The notes under the pieces were generated by a model that was given only the letters and a program-made list of their open reading frames with translations, did no database searches and was not told the DNA's origin. A DNA stretch of 64,000 bases, taken from positions 2,542,001-2,606,000 of the forward strand of contig NZ_CP107836.1 of assembly GCF_036346615.1 (NCBI RefSeq), given 5' to 3'. Shown piece after piece: positions 44,440 through 54,227 of the stretch; within the stretch, counting starts at the first letter, position 1; every line of letters starts with the position of its first letter. A program made the position numbers and the translations under genes. Source of the DNA: Streptomyces sp. NBC_00523 (GTDB lineage: Bacteria > Actinomycetota > Actinomycetes > Streptomycetales > Streptomycetaceae).

Positions 44440-45360
44440 TCAGCCCTTGACGGCGCCGGACATGATGCCGCCGACGATCTGCTTGCCGAAGATCACGAAC
44501 ACCACGAGCAGCGGCAGGGTGCTGATCAGCGCGCCGGCCATCACGATGCTGGTGTCGGGGGTGTACGAGGCGCTGAGCTGGCCGAGGGCCACCTGAAGCG
44601 TGGGGTTCTGCTGGTTCAGGGCGAGGTAGGGCCAGAAGAAGTCGTTCCACGCCTGGACGAAGGTGAGCATGCCGAGCACCATCATCGCGGGGCGGGCCAC
44701 CGGCAGCACCACGCTCAGCACGATGCGGAAGTTGTTCGCACCGTCGATCTTGGCGGCCTCGATCAGCTCGTACGGCAGCGCCTCCATGAGGTACTGGCGC
44801 ATGAAGAACACACCGAAGGCGCTGACCAGGGTCGGGAAGATCACCGACTCCAGGTTCCCGCCCCAGCCGAGGTCGGCCATCATCATGAACAGCGGGACGA
44901 CGCTGAGCTGCGGCGGGATCGTCAGGGTGAGGATGACGCCGGTCATCAGGGCCCCTCGGCCGCGGAAGCGCATCTTGGCGAAGGCGTAGCCGGCCAGGGT
45001 GCAGAAGAAGAGCGTCGCCGCGGTGATGCAGCCGGCCACGATGACGCTGTTGACGATCGCCTTGCCCAGGTGGGCCTGGGTCCAGGCGGCGTCGAGGTTG
45101 TGGAAGAGGCGCCCGCCCGGCAGGAACGGCGGGGTGGTGGCCAGCACCTCGTCCTGGGTGTGGGACGCGGCCACGAGGGTCCAGTACAGCGGCAGCAGCG
45201 AGCCGATGCCGATGACGGCCAGGGCGACGTAGGCGAACGGGCCGCCCTTCAGCTGCTGCCCGGCACCGGGCTTGAAGCGGCTGGGCTTCTTCGGTGCGCG
45301 GTGGACGGAACGCGCCGGGAGGCCGGGCTCCGAGACTTTGGTGGGGCTGGTGATGGTCAT
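44440..45360 (-). CDS. cebG: CebG, cellobiose ABC transporter permease
   Basis: This 306-residue permease has six membrane helices and the EAA loop [20 protein letters not shown] that docks the ATPase. Family members with this end ([10 protein letters not shown]) are MalG-type. It is 16 nt downstream of cebF. The ATPase is expected to be the shared MsiK, encoded elsewhere, since none is present here. Confidence 0.93.
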   Translation of the reverse strand: MTITSPTKVSEPGLPARSVHRAPKKPSRFKPGAGQQLKGGPFAYVALAVIGIGSLLPLYWTLVAASHTQDEVLATTPPFLPGGRLFHNLDAAWTQAHLGKAIVNSVIVAGCITAATLFFCTLAGYAFAKMRFRGRGALMTGVILTLTIPPQLSVVPLFMMMADLGWGGNLESVIFPTLVSAFGVFFMRQYLMEALPYELIEAAKIDGANNFRIVLSVVLPVARPAMMVLGMLTFVQAWNDFFWPYLALNQQNPTLQVALGQLSASYTPDTSIVMAGALISTLPLLVVFVIFGKQIVGGIMSGAVKG

Positions 45361-45376
45361 TGGATATCGCTCCCGG

Positions 45377-46375
45377 TCAGACCGCGGATTTGCGTACGAA
45401 GCGGCCGATGAGCCAGTTGACCGCGGCGATGATCAGCAGGAGGGCGAGCATCGCCCAGGCCACTGCGGCGGCCGGACCGAGGTGCCCCAGATTCCAGCCG
45501 TAGTTGTAGAGGTAGACGCTGAGGGTCTCGTACTGATTCTCGTTGCCGCCGGTCGCGCCGAGCGTGCCGCCCTCCAGCAGCAGGGGCTCACCGAACAGCT
45601 GCATGGAGCCGATGGTCGAGATGACGATCGTGAAGAGGATCGTGGGCCGGAGCGACGGGATGGTCACCTTGCGGAACTGCTGCCAGCGCGAGGCGCCGTC
45701 GAGCGAGGCCGCCTCGTACAGGTCGGACGGCACCGCCTGCATCGCGGCGAGGTAGATCAGGGCGTTGTAGCCGGTCCAGCGCCAGATCACGATGACCGCG
45801 ATGGCGATCTTGGACGTCCAGTGCCCGTTGGCCCAGTTGGTGTCGCCGAGACCGACGAAGTGCAGCGCCCAGTTGAGCAGGCCGCCGTCGGCCCGGAAGA
45901 CCAGGGCGAAGACGAGGGCGGCGGAGGCCACGGAGGTGGCGTACGGGGTGAGGATGACCGTGCGCCAGAAGGTGCTGGCCCGCAGCTTGTAGTTGAGCAG
46001 GTGGGCCAGGCCGAGCGCGACGAGCAGCTGCGGGACGACCGAGATGACACCGATCAGGAAGGTGTTGCTGACGGCCGTCCAGAACTCGGAGTCGTGCAGG
46101 ATCTTGTCGAAGTTCTCCCAGCCGACCCACTCCATCTGGTCCATGCCGGTCATCTCGACCCGGTGCATGGCGATCCAGCCGGTGTACAGCAGCGGGTAGA
46201 GCCCGAAGGCGCCGAAGACGAGGAAGAACGGGGCTATGTAGGCGTACGGGGACGCCTTGTCGTCGAACCGCCAGAGCCGGCTCCGCCACGTCTGCCGGCG
46301 GGCGTCCACCGGTTTGTGCTGGGAGCCGCGGGGTGGCGGCGCGTATGCGTCCCGGGTGGGAGTCGAGGTGGCCAC
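45377..46375 (-). CDS. cebF: CebF, cellobiose ABC transporter permease
   Basis: This 332-residue MalF-type permease starts (GTG) ATSTPTRDAYAPPPRG and has six membrane segments with the EAA motif YEAASLDGASRWQQFRKVTI. It forms the channel with CebG. A hairpin separates it from cebE. Confidence 0.93.
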   Translation of the reverse strand: MATSTPTRDAYAPPPRGSQHKPVDARRQTWRSRLWRFDDKASPYAYIAPFFLVFGAFGLYPLLYTGWIAMHRVEMTGMDQMEWVGWENFDKILHDSEFWTAVSNTFLIGVISVVPQLLVALGLAHLLNYKLRASTFWRTVILTPYATSVASAALVFALVFRADGGLLNWALHFVGLGDTNWANGHWTSKIAIAVIVIWRWTGYNALIYLAAMQAVPSDLYEAASLDGASRWQQFRKVTIPSLRPTILFTIVISTIGSMQLFGEPLLLEGGTLGATGGNENQYETLSVYLYNYGWNLGHLGPAAAVAWAMLALLLIIAAVNWLIGRFVRKSAV

Positions 46376-46462
46376 GAGCGGGAGTCCTTCCCTGGATTGC
46401 TTGGGTTACCCGGGTACGGGATGGCTGGGCCGTCGCGCCGCACCCCTCAGGAACACGCGGGT

Positions 46463-46490
46463 GCGGGCGGCCCGGGGAGGGGCCGCCCGC
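46463..46490 (-). terminator. Attenuating hairpin between cebE and cebF
   Basis: GCGGGCGGCCC (46463-46473) pairs exactly with GGGCCGCCCGC (46480-46490), 11 bp, with a 6-nt loop. It lies in the 164-nt gap between cebE and cebF, a common device to keep binding-protein mRNA in excess over permeases. Confidence 0.75.
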
Positions 46491-46539
46491 GCCCGGGCGG
46501 GTCCGGCTGGTCAGGTGGCCGGACGCGCCCTGGCGAACG

Positions 46540-47865
46540 TCAGCCGATGACCTTGTCGATGGACTTGGTCGCGGCCTCCCACGCGGCGTCGGGCTTGGTG
46601 CCGCGCTGCTCCATGTTGTTGATCTGGGTGGAGATGGTGTCCTTGATGGCAGCGTCCTTCGGGCCGAGGATCGTCTCGGGGATGGACTTGGCCTCATCGG
46701 CGTAGATCTGGCCGATCGGGGCGTCGTTGAAGTACGGCAGGGTCGCGTTCTTCACGTCCGGCAGCTCGTACGCGCCGGTGTTGGACGGGAAGGAACCGAT
46801 CGCCTTGAAGACGGCGGCCTGCTGCTCGGGGGCGGTCAGCCACTTGACGAGCTTGGTGGCCTCGTCGACGTTCTTGCCGGACTTCGGGACACCGAGGAAG
46901 GAGCCACCCCAGTTGGCCGCGGTGGCGCCGGGGGCGGTGGTGATGTCCCACTTGCCCTTGTTCGCGTCACCGGCGTTCACGGAGATCTGACCGGCCATCC
47001 AGGCGGGGCAGGCCACCGTGGCGATGGTCCCCTTGCGCAGGGCCGCCGCCCACGGGTCGCTGAACTGGGCGAGACCCTGGGTCAGCTTCTTGTCCGCGGC
47101 CTCGGCGGCCAGGTTCCAGCCCTGCTGGACGCTGGGGCTCTCCTTGTAGATCGCCTTGCCGCTCTCGTCGTAGTACTGCTTCGCGTTGGAGCTGACGACG
47201 GCGTTGTACATGGCACTGGCGGAGTCCATGAAGTACGTGCCCGCGGGCGCCTTCTTCTTGTACTCCTCACCGAGCTTGAGGTAGTCCTCCCAGCCGCCGG
47301 TGATCTTGGCCGCGACCTCCTTGCGGTCGGTCGGCAGGCCGGCCTTCTTGAACAGCTCGGTGTTGTAGCAGAGCGACATCGGGCCGATGTCGGTACCCGC
47401 GCCGATCACCTTGCCGTCGGCCGTGGTCGCCTGCTTCTCCTTCCACGACACGAACTCCTTGACGTCGATGACCTTGCTCAGGTCGGCGAACTGGTCCGCC
47501 TTGGTGTCGACGAGTTCCTTGATGCGGCCGACCTCAAGACCCTGGACGTCGGCGAGACCGCTGCCCGCGTTCAGCTGCTGGAGCAGCTTGGGGTAGTAGA
47601 CCTTCTCATCGGCGGTGGTGTCTTCCTTCACCGTGATGTTCGGGTGCAGCTCGTGGTACTTGGCGAAGAGACCGGCTTCCTTGTAACCGAACTGGCCGTA
47701 GTCGGCGACGGTCAGCGTGATCTTCCCGTTCGCGTCGGAGGACTCGTTCGAGTCGGAGTCGTCGCTGCTGCAGCCGGTCAGCAGCAGCGCCGAAGCGGTC
47801 AGGCCCGTGGTGGCCAGGACCGCGACTCTGCGGCTCCGGCCGGCGACGGTGCGGGTGATACGCAT
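46540..47865 (-). CDS. cebE: CebE, cellobiose/cellotriose-binding lipoprotein
   Basis: This 441-residue solute-binding protein has a signal sequence and the lipobox LLTGC near residue 32, followed by a Ser/Asp-rich linker. The MalE-like fold includes WGGSFLGVPKSGKNVDEATK. It captures cello-oligosaccharides for CebFG. I chose the ATG at 47865 (MRITRTVAGRSRR), which has AAGGAG 8 nt upstream. An open frame extends further but crosses the operator. It is first in the operon, about 150 nt downstream of its promoter. Confidence 0.94.
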   Translation of the reverse strand: MRITRTVAGRSRRVAVLATTGLTASALLLTGCSSDDSDSNESSDANGKITLTVADYGQFGYKEAGLFAKYHELHPNITVKEDTTADEKVYYPKLLQQLNAGSGLADVQGLEVGRIKELVDTKADQFADLSKVIDVKEFVSWKEKQATTADGKVIGAGTDIGPMSLCYNTELFKKAGLPTDRKEVAAKITGGWEDYLKLGEEYKKKAPAGTYFMDSASAMYNAVVSSNAKQYYDESGKAIYKESPSVQQGWNLAAEAADKKLTQGLAQFSDPWAAALRKGTIATVACPAWMAGQISVNAGDANKGKWDITTAPGATAANWGGSFLGVPKSGKNVDEATKLVKWLTAPEQQAAVFKAIGSFPSNTGAYELPDVKNATLPYFNDAPIGQIYADEAKSIPETILGPKDAAIKDTISTQINNMEQRGTKPDAAWEAATKSIDKVIG

Positions 47866-47994
47866 TCCACTACTCCTTGTTCCAGGGTGGGACTGGTTCA
47901 CTGCGTGGCATACGCGCTGGTGAGTGCGGGTGCCGGATGGTTTTGGGGGGAGTACACGGGCAGTGCCGTTCACCCGGGGAATCCCCGCGTGATG

Positions 47995-48008
47995 TGGGAG
48001 CGCTCCCA
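47995..48008. promoter_or_regulatory. CebR operator at the cebE promoter
   Basis: This is a perfect TGGGAGCGCTCCCA palindrome. On the minus strand a TTGACA (48048-48053) is 18 nt from CAATCT (48024-48029), so transcription should begin just before this operator and be blocked by CebR. The 560-nt gap 47866-48425 holds this control region, then on its far side the GC-rich sequence downstream of the GntR gene. I see no other gene in it. Confidence 0.93.
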
Positions 48009-48425
48009 TGCGTCGATGTCGGAAGATTGCTGCCTGCGGGGGGTGGGTGTCAAGAGTTGAAGACGCTTCCGTTGCGCGAGCGTGTCCTGCAAGTCACGAG
48101 ACCGTGTCCGGCCGAAGGCTTGCCAAAGCGGTGCGCCGCGTTGCGGCGCGCGGCGCGATTCCGAATTCCCGCAGGTGGGCGGCGGGTTGACAATGGATCT
48201 TGGTTGAGCCCTCGCGAAAAACCGGCCCCGGTGCCGGTTTTCCGGCATGGCCCGGAAACAGTCCACCGAAGCCCCGCGGACCCCGCCGGGAAGTGAACGG
48301 GGTGCGGCGCGGAGGGGGCGCGGATCCGGACCCGCGCGTTCTTTGCCCGAAGCCGGGGTCCGGATGGTGGCGGGGACGGGGGCGGGGACGGGGGTGGCGG
48401 CGAGGGCGCGGCGGGCGCCCCGGTG

Positions 48426-49130
48426 TCACGCTCCGCGCAGCCGGGTCAGGGTCGCTTCCAGTTCCTCCTGGGCCGCCTGGGCCGCTCGCTCCGGGTCGCC
48501 CGCGACGATGGCGGTGACCAGGGCACGGTGGCCGGTGTGGCCGTGGTGGGGGTCCTGGCGGCGCAGGCCCAGGAGGTCCACGAGGTCGATGAGGGCCTGG
48601 CGGAGGGCCGGGACGAACTCGGCGAAGAGGTCGGTGAGGACCGGGTTGTGCGCGGCGGCCACGACCGCCCGGTGCACCGCGATGTCCGCGTCCACGAAGT
48701 CCGCGTCGTCGACGCCCGCGCCCGCCTTCAGCCGGGCGGTGAGCGCCGCGTCGAGGGCGGTCAGGTCCTCGTCGGTGCGGCGGCGGGCGGCGAGGCGGGC
48801 GGCCTGGACCTCGATGAGCATGCGGACCTCGTAGACGTCGGTGACCGACGCCCTGCGCAGCCGTTCCGGCCAGTCCTCCGTGACGTGGTCCGCGACGACG
48901 AAGACGCCGGCGCCCTGGCGGGACCGGAGGAGGCCGAGCGTGGCGAGCGTACGGACCGCCTCGCGGACCGTGGAGCGGCCCACGCCCAGCTCGCGGGCGA
49001 GGGTCGTCTCACCCGGGAGCTTGGTGCCGACCGGCCAGTGCCCCTCGGTGATCCGCGTGCGCAGATGGCTGGTCGCCTGTTCCACGAGAGGGCTGGGGCG
49101 GAGGGGGCCGGACGGAGGCACGTCGTTCAC
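48426..49130 (-). CDS. FadR-type GntR transcriptional regulator
   Basis: This 234-residue protein has an N-terminal winged helix (TKLPGETTLARELGVGRSTVREAVRTL) and a C-terminal FCD ligand domain with conserved D/H residues (DFVDADIAVHRAVVAAAHN). It is divergent from leuA with a 45-nt gap to the leader peptide gene. It could control leuA, itself or both; the ligand is unknown, and FCD proteins usually bind organic acids. Confidence 0.9.
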   Translation of the reverse strand: MNDVPPSGPLRPSPLVEQATSHLRTRITEGHWPVGTKLPGETTLARELGVGRSTVREAVRTLATLGLLRSRQGAGVFVVADHVTEDWPERLRRASVTDVYEVRMLIEVQAARLAARRRTDEDLTALDAALTARLKAGAGVDDADFVDADIAVHRAVVAAAHNPVLTDLFAEFVPALRQALIDLVDLLGLRRQDPHHGHTGHRALVTAIVAGDPERAAQAAQEELEATLTRLRGA

Positions 49131-49138
49131 CTGTCAGG

Positions 49139-49168
49139 TTGTCTGAGTGGTTGCGTTCTGGTTACTGT
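49139..49168 (+). promoter_or_regulatory. Candidate promoter of the leuA leader
   Basis: TTGTCT (49139-49144) and TACTGT (49163-49168) are 18 nt apart. Transcription would start within a few bases of the leader ATG at 49176, suggesting a leaderless transcript. Called by eye. Confidence 0.45.
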
Positions 49169-49175
49169 ACCGCCC

Positions 49176-49223
49176 ATGACGTACCGCGGTCTCCTCCTTC
49201 TCGGCTGCCGCGGCGGGGCCTGA
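49176..49223 (+). CDS. leuL: leuA leader peptide (leucine attenuator)
   Basis: The short frame encodes [15 protein letters not shown] with four consecutive leucine codons (CTC CTC CTT CTC) and a stop. It precedes a terminator-like hairpin and then leuA. This is the classic layout of leucine attenuation: ribosome stalling on the Leu codons when leucine is short lets transcription continue. Similar leucine-rich leaders are known before Streptomyces leuA. Confidence 0.88.
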   Translation: MTYRGLLLLGCRGGA

Positions 49224-49229
49224 AGCGAT

Positions 49230-49252
49230 CGGCACCCCGCCGCGGGGTGCCG
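49230..49252 (+). terminator. Attenuator hairpin before leuA
   Basis: CGGCACCCCG pairs with CGGGGTGCCG around CCG (10 bp), starting 6 nt after the leader stop. No U-run follows. Confidence 0.75.
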
Positions 49253-49296
49253 TGCTGTGCCGGTCGCATCCGGCGATGCGAGAAGAGACACCGTTC

Positions 49297-51078
49297 ATGC
49301 CCGAGTTCATGTCCGCGGCCCCGTCCGACGCCCCTGCCCCGATGCACAGCTTCCCCACCATCTGCACCCCGCGCGGCCCGGTCCCCCAGGCGGCGCCCCG
49401 CTGGAACCCGCAACGCTCCAGCTCCATGCCCTCGCACCGCTACCGCTCCGCGTTCGACCGGGTCGCGGTCCCGCTGACCGGGCGGAGCTGGCCGCAGGCC
49501 CGTATCGAACGCGCCCCGCTGTGGGTGCCGGTCGACCTGCGGGACGGCAACCAGGCGCTGGCGGAGCCGATGGACACGCCGCGCAAGCGGCGGATGTTCG
49601 ACCTGCTGGTCGCGATGGGCTTCAAGGAGATCGAGGTCGGCTACCCGTCCGCGAGCCGCACCGACTTCGACTTCGTACGCCACCTGGCGACCAGCGGGGC
49701 GGTCCCCGACGACGTCACCGTGGTCGTCTTCACCCCCGCCAAGGCCGACCTGATCGACCGGACCTTCGCGTCCGTGGCGGGCCTGGACCGCGTCGTCGTC
49801 CACCTCTACATCGCGACCGCCCCCGTCTGGCGCGAGGTGGTCCTGGGCCGCGACCGGGCCGAGGTGCACGGCGTGGTGCTGGACGCGGCCCGGCAGATGG
49901 ACCGGCTGGCCCGGGCCAGGCCCGGCGCGGACATCCGGTTCCAGTTCTCGCCCGAGGTCTTCAACCTGACCGAGCCCGACTACATCCTGGAGATCTGCGA
50001 CAGCCTCACCGAGCTGTGGGACGCCTCGCCGGACCGGCCGGTCGTCCACAACCTCCCGGCCACCGTGGAGATCGCCACGCCCAACGTCTACGCGGACCAG
50101 ATCGAGTACATGCACCGCCATCTGGCCCGGCGGGACTCGGTGATCCTCTCCGTGCACCCGCACAACGACCGCGGCACGGGCGTGGCCTGCGCGGAGCTGG
50201 CGGTGCTGGCGGGCGCCCAGCGGGTGGAGGGCTGCCTGTTCGGCAACGGGGAGCGCACCGGCAACGTCGACCTGGTCAACCTGGCGCTCAACCTGCACGC
50301 CCAGGGCGTCGACCCGATGATCGACTTCTCGGACATCGACGAGATCCGCCGCACGGTCGAGCACTGCAACCGGCTGCCGGTGCCGCCGCGCCACCCCTAC
50401 GGAGGCGACCTGGTGTACACCGCGTTCTCCGGCACCCACCAGGACGCCATCAGCAAGGGCTTCGCCCGCCGCGCGAACAGCGCGTCGGAGCTGTGGGAGG
50501 TGCCGTACCTGCCGATCGACCCGGCCGACGTGGGGCGTACGTACGAGGCCGTCATCCGGGTCAACTCGCAGTCGGGCAAGGGCGGCATCGCGCATCTGCT
50601 GCGCACCGGCCACGGGGTGGACCTGCCTGCCGGGATGCGGGCCGAGTTCTCCCGTACCGTCCAGGAGGCGACCGACGACAGCGGCGCCGAGGCCACCCCG
50701 AAGGACCTGTGGATCCTCTTCGAGGCCGCGTATCTGGTCCCCGGGCGGGACGGCGGGGTCGCCCTCACCTCCTGGTCGGCGCAGACCGGTCCGGCCGGTG
50801 AGCACCGCTTCGTCTGCACCCTGCGCGTGGACGACCGGGAGGGCGATTACGAGGGGACGGGCACCGGCCCGGTCACGGCGTTCGCGGACGCGCTGGCGGC
50901 GGCCGGGGTGGAGGTGGCGGTCCTCGAACTGTCGGAGCAGCACCCGGACGGGGCCGGGACGACGACCGCGTACGCGCGCTGCCGCGTCGGCGGCGAGGAG
51001 CGCTGGGGCGCGGGCCGGGACGCCTCGGGTGTGGCCGCGTCCGTGGCGGCGGTGCTGTCGGCGGTGAACCGGGGGTAG
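49297..51078 (+). CDS. leuA: 2-isopropylmalate synthase
   Basis: This 593-residue enzyme condenses acetyl-CoA with 2-ketoisovalerate, the committed step of leucine synthesis. The catalytic-metal motif [21 protein letters not shown] and [16 protein letters not shown] are present, followed by a C-terminal regulatory domain (about 470-593) for leucine feedback. It is of the long, LeuA2-like class. I chose ATG 49297 after GAGAAGAG; in-frame starts at 49252 and 49276 are possible. Transcription is probably controlled by the upstream leader. Confidence 0.94.
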   Translation: MPEFMSAAPSDAPAPMHSFPTICTPRGPVPQAAPRWNPQRSSSMPSHRYRSAFDRVAVPLTGRSWPQARIERAPLWVPVDLRDGNQALAEPMDTPRKRRMFDLLVAMGFKEIEVGYPSASRTDFDFVRHLATSGAVPDDVTVVVFTPAKADLIDRTFASVAGLDRVVVHLYIATAPVWREVVLGRDRAEVHGVVLDAARQMDRLARARPGADIRFQFSPEVFNLTEPDYILEICDSLTELWDASPDRPVVHNLPATVEIATPNVYADQIEYMHRHLARRDSVILSVHPHNDRGTGVACAELAVLAGAQRVEGCLFGNGERTGNVDLVNLALNLHAQGVDPMIDFSDIDEIRRTVEHCNRLPVPPRHPYGGDLVYTAFSGTHQDAISKGFARRANSASELWEVPYLPIDPADVGRTYEAVIRVNSQSGKGGIAHLLRTGHGVDLPAGMRAEFSRTVQEATDDSGAEATPKDLWILFEAAYLVPGRDGGVALTSWSAQTGPAGEHRFVCTLRVDDREGDYEGTGTGPVTAFADALAAAGVEVAVLELSEQHPDGAGTTTAYARCRVGGEERWGAGRDASGVAASVAAVLSAVNRG

Positions 51079-51144
51079 CGGAACGAGGTGCGCCCCCGGC
51101 CGGGAGGAAGGGGGGGTGCTCGACCCGGCCGGGGGCAGTGGGGC

Positions 51145-51193
51145 GCGCACCCCGGCCGGGGTGGGGGGAAGGGGGGGCCGGGCCGGGGTGCGC
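51145..51193. terminator. G-rich-loop hairpin between leuA and the chitinase gene
   Basis: GCGCACCCCGGCC (51145-51157) pairs exactly with GGCCGGGGTGCGC (51181-51193), 13 bp. The 23-nt loop contains runs of three to seven G. It sits between the convergent stops of leuA and the chitinase gene. Confidence 0.8.
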
Positions 51194-51221
51194 GGAGGGG
51201 GTGCGGTCCTGGGTGCGGGTC

Positions 51222-52697
51222 CTACTTGTACGCGCCGAATGCCTTGGTGAAGGCGAGCGGTTCCTGGGCGATCGAGCTGCACGAGGCGTCCGCGGTGGGC
51301 TTGGCGCCGCCCGCGCACTCCTTGTCCCGGGTGCCCGACCACATCGCGAGCCAGGCGAGGCCCTTCTCCTTCGCGAAGGCGACGAGCTGGGTGGCGTCCT
51401 CGACCTTGAAGACCTCGGTGCTGACGTCGTTCACGCCGATCATCGGGGTGACGGCGACGGCCTTCCACGCGTCGGCGTCGGAGAGCCCGAGGACGCCCTT
51501 GATCTGGGCCTGCGTGGCGGTGGCGGCCTGGATGGCGTAGGTGCCCATGTCGCCGCTGTAGGAGGCGCCGTAATCCATCGCCATGATGTTGACGGCGCCG
51601 ACGTCCACGCCGTTCTTCTTCGCGTCCGCGATCAGGTCGACGCCGGGCTGGGTCAGGCCCTCGGGCATCACGGGGAGCGTGAAGGACACGTCCAGGCCGG
51701 GGTGCGCCTTCTGGAGCTGCGCGATGGCCTGCGAGCGGCGTGTGTTGGCGGCGGTGTCGGGGAGCGCGCCGCCCTCGATGTCGAAGTCGACCTTGGTCAG
51801 CTTGTACGTGTCGACCACCTTGCCGTACGCGGCGGCGAGGTCGGCCGCCGAGGAGCAGCGGAGGGCCAGTTCGGATCCCGCGGCCCCGCCGAAGGAGACC
51901 CGGACGTCGCCGCCGGCCGCGCGCAGGGCGCCGATCTGGGAGGCGACGTGGTCGTCGCCGAGGCCGGTGACCCCGCCCCAGAGCGGGGCGCAGCTGCCGC
52001 CGGAGGTGATGAAGGCGAGGTTGAACTGCTTGACCCCGGTCTTGTTCGCGGTGTCGACCAGGTCGTACGCGGGGTAGAGCGAGGTGTCCACGTACGGGGC
52101 GAAGCGGGCGCCGCTCGCGGTGGAGCCGCCGTCGTCGGTCTTCGTGGGGGTGGGGGTCGGCGTCGGGGTCGCCGTTTCGGTGGGCTTGTCGGTGGGGGTG
52201 GCCGTGGGGGTCGGCGTCGCGGACTCGGTGGGGCGGCCGCTGGGTTCGGGGGTGGCGCCGGGGTCCACGGAGCACTTCGCGCCGTCGATCAGGCAGCCGG
52301 TGGGGTCGGCCGCGGTGCCGTCGGAGGCGGTGACGAAGCCGACGGTGACGGACTGCCCGGCGGCCAGCTGCTTGTTCCAGCTCGCGGGGCGGACGGTGAC
52401 GTGGTTGCCGCTGACGGTGTGTTCGCCGTTCCACAGCGAGCTGAGCTTCGTGCCCGCCGGGAGGTCGAACTCAAGGGTCCAGTCGGTCTTCGCCGAGCCG
52501 GTGTCGTTGGTGACGACGTACTGCCCGGTGTAGCCGCCGGTCCAGCCGCTGGTACGGGTGTACGCGGCGCCGACCGCCGATGCCTGCGCCGTCCCGGTGA
52601 GGGCGAACACCGTTCCGCCGATCACCGCCGCGGCGACGACCGAGCCGATCACCTTGGTCCTGGTGCCCATCGTGCGCCGGTGCGTACTGGTGCCCAT
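51222..52697 (-). CDS. Secreted chitinase, CBM2 plus GH18
   Basis: This 491-residue protein has a signal peptide ending near TAQASA, a family-2 cellulose/chitin-binding module (about 42-145, WTGGYTGQYVVTNDTG), a Pro/Thr linker (TATPTDKPTETATPTPTP) and a GH18 catalytic domain. The GH18 signature DxxDxDxE appears as KVDFDIEGG, and MAMDYG follows. It cleaves chitin outside the cell. The hexosaminidase at 33236 could act on its products. No ChiC-type operator is evident upstream. An in-frame ATG at 52670 is a possible alternate start. Confidence 0.92.
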   Translation of the reverse strand: MGTSTHRRTMGTRTKVIGSVVAAAVIGGTVFALTGTAQASAVGAAYTRTSGWTGGYTGQYVVTNDTGSAKTDWTLEFDLPAGTKLSSLWNGEHTVSGNHVTVRPASWNKQLAAGQSVTVGFVTASDGTAADPTGCLIDGAKCSVDPGATPEPSGRPTESATPTPTATPTDKPTETATPTPTPTPTKTDDGGSTASGARFAPYVDTSLYPAYDLVDTANKTGVKQFNLAFITSGGSCAPLWGGVTGLGDDHVASQIGALRAAGGDVRVSFGGAAGSELALRCSSAADLAAAYGKVVDTYKLTKVDFDIEGGALPDTAANTRRSQAIAQLQKAHPGLDVSFTLPVMPEGLTQPGVDLIADAKKNGVDVGAVNIMAMDYGASYSGDMGTYAIQAATATQAQIKGVLGLSDADAWKAVAVTPMIGVNDVSTEVFKVEDATQLVAFAKEKGLAWLAMWSGTRDKECAGGAKPTADASCSSIAQEPLAFTKAFGAYK

Positions 52698-52826
52698 CGC
52701 GTTCCTGCCTCGTCGTACGGGAGTGGGGGATGCGGGAGCACGCTAGCGGCTGCGGATCGGGCAAATGGGGCGAACCGGGCCGGGGTTGAGGTTCTTAGGA
52801 CTGCCTTAAGGAGCGCATCGGCCGGG

Positions 52827-54227
52827 CTAAAGGTTGGCGCGTCCCACGCCCCGGCGGCGGCGCTGACGGCCCACCCGGTGGCCCCGTCCGCCGCCCTGCG
52901 GGCGCTGTCCGTCGAGCCCGATCCAGACCCGGACCTCCGTGCCGCCCAGCACCGAGCGGCCGATGCGCACGTCGCCGCCGGTGGACTCGGCGACCCGGCG
53001 CACGATGTCGAGCCCGAGCCCGGTCGAGCCCACCGCGTCCCGGGCCCCGCCGCGCGCCAGGGCCGCCTTCGGGTCGGCGATCCCGCCCCCGGCGTCCGAG
53101 ACCAGCACGATCACCGCGTCACCGCTGTGGTGCACGTCGACCGCGAAGGCGGTGCCCTCCGGGGTGTGCCGGAAGACGTTGCCGAGCAACGCGTCGAGCG
53201 CGGCCGCCAGTTCGGGCCGGGCGACCGGGATGCGCACCGTACGGTCCACCCCGGCGAGGCGCACCTCGCGGCCCTCGTCCTCGGCCAGCGCGGACCAGAA
53301 GGCCATCCGCTCGCGGATCACCTCGGAGGCGTCGCAGCCCGCGCCGGGGCCGCCCGGCTGGGTCTGGGGGCGCTGCTCGCGGGCGGTCCGGATGATCGTG
53401 TCGACCTCGCGCTCCAGTTGTTCGACGGCCGCCCGGGTCTGCTCGGCCGCGGGGCCCTCGCCGAGCGACGCGGCGTTCAGCCGGAGGACGGTGAGCGGGG
53501 TGCGCAGCCGGTGCGAGAGGTCGGCGGCCAGCTCGCGCTCGTTGGCGAGGAGCTGGACGACCTGGTCGGCCATGGAGTTGAACGCGACGGCGGCGGACCG
53601 GAGTTCGTCCGGGCCCTCCTCGGGGACGCGGGTGCCGAGCCGCCCCTCCCCCAGGTCGTGGGCGGCGCCCGCGAGGCGGCGGGCGGGCTCGACCATGCGG
53701 ATGCCGAGGCGGTCGGCCACGGCGACCGAGCCGACGATGAGCGCGACGCCGACGGCGGCCAGCATCAGCCAGGCGGTGGTGACCCCGTGGGACACGGCGG
53801 CCTCGGGGACGAACACCTCGACGACCGCGATGTCCCTGGGCCCCACCGCGGTCGGCTGGAGCAGCACGGACCCGCCGGTGACCCCGGTGATCGTGGCGCG
53901 CCCCGAGACCCGCACGGCCTCCAGCTCCTGGCGGGTGGCGCGGCCCTTGCCGATGTCGGCCGCGATGCCGTCGGGCTCGCCGGAGGCCGGGATGTGGACG
54001 GCCATCCGCCCGGCGGCGCCCGGTTCGGTGGTGAGGACGGCCTTTTCGAGCTGGGCGCGGTCAGTGGTGATGGAGAGGGTCGGTCCGATCGTGGCGGCCT
54101 GCCGTTCGGCGTCGGAGAACGCGCGGTCGCGGGCCATCTCCTTGACGACGAGCCCCAGGGGCACGGCGAAGGCGATGACGACCATGGCGGTGACGGCCAG
54201 GCAGACCTTGACCAGCGCCCATCTCAT
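52827..54227 (-). CDS. Two-component sensor histidine kinase
   Basis: This 466-residue kinase has a first membrane helix at the N-terminus (VCLAVTAMVVIAFAVPLGLVV), an extracytoplasmic sensor loop (about 35-165), a second helix (AWLMLAAVGVALIVGSVAV), a HAMP domain and the H-box LAADLSHRLRTPLTVLRL with the phosphorylated His. The ATPase domain includes LLGNVFRHTPEG (N-box), SDAGGGI and GSTGLGLDIV. The start overlaps the regulator stop by ATGA (54224-54227). The signal is unknown. Confidence 0.92.
   Translation of the reverse strand: MRWALVKVCLAVTAMVVIAFAVPLGLVVKEMARDRAFSDAERQAATIGPTLSITTDRAQLEKAVLTTEPGAAGRMAVHIPASGEPDGIAADIGKGRATRQELEAVRVSGRATITGVTGGSVLLQPTAVGPRDIAVVEVFVPEAAVSHGVTTAWLMLAAVGVALIVGSVAVADRLGIRMVEPARRLAGAAHDLGEGRLGTRVPEEGPDELRSAAVAFNSMADQVVQLLANERELAADLSHRLRTPLTVLRLNAASLGEGPAAEQTRAAVEQLEREVDTIIRTAREQRPQTQPGGPGAGCDASEVIRERMAFWSALAEDEGREVRLAGVDRTVRIPVARPELAAALDALLGNVFRHTPEGTAFAVDVHHSGDAVIVLVSDAGGGIADPKAALARGGARDAVGSTGLGLDIVRRVAESTGGDVRIGRSVLGGTEVRVWIGLDGQRPQGGGRGHRVGRQRRRRGVGRANL

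Noticed and set aside
52139..52260. A GT-rich tandem repeat as a separate repeat element
   Set aside because: It is the codon pattern of the Pro/Thr linker in the chitinase gene.
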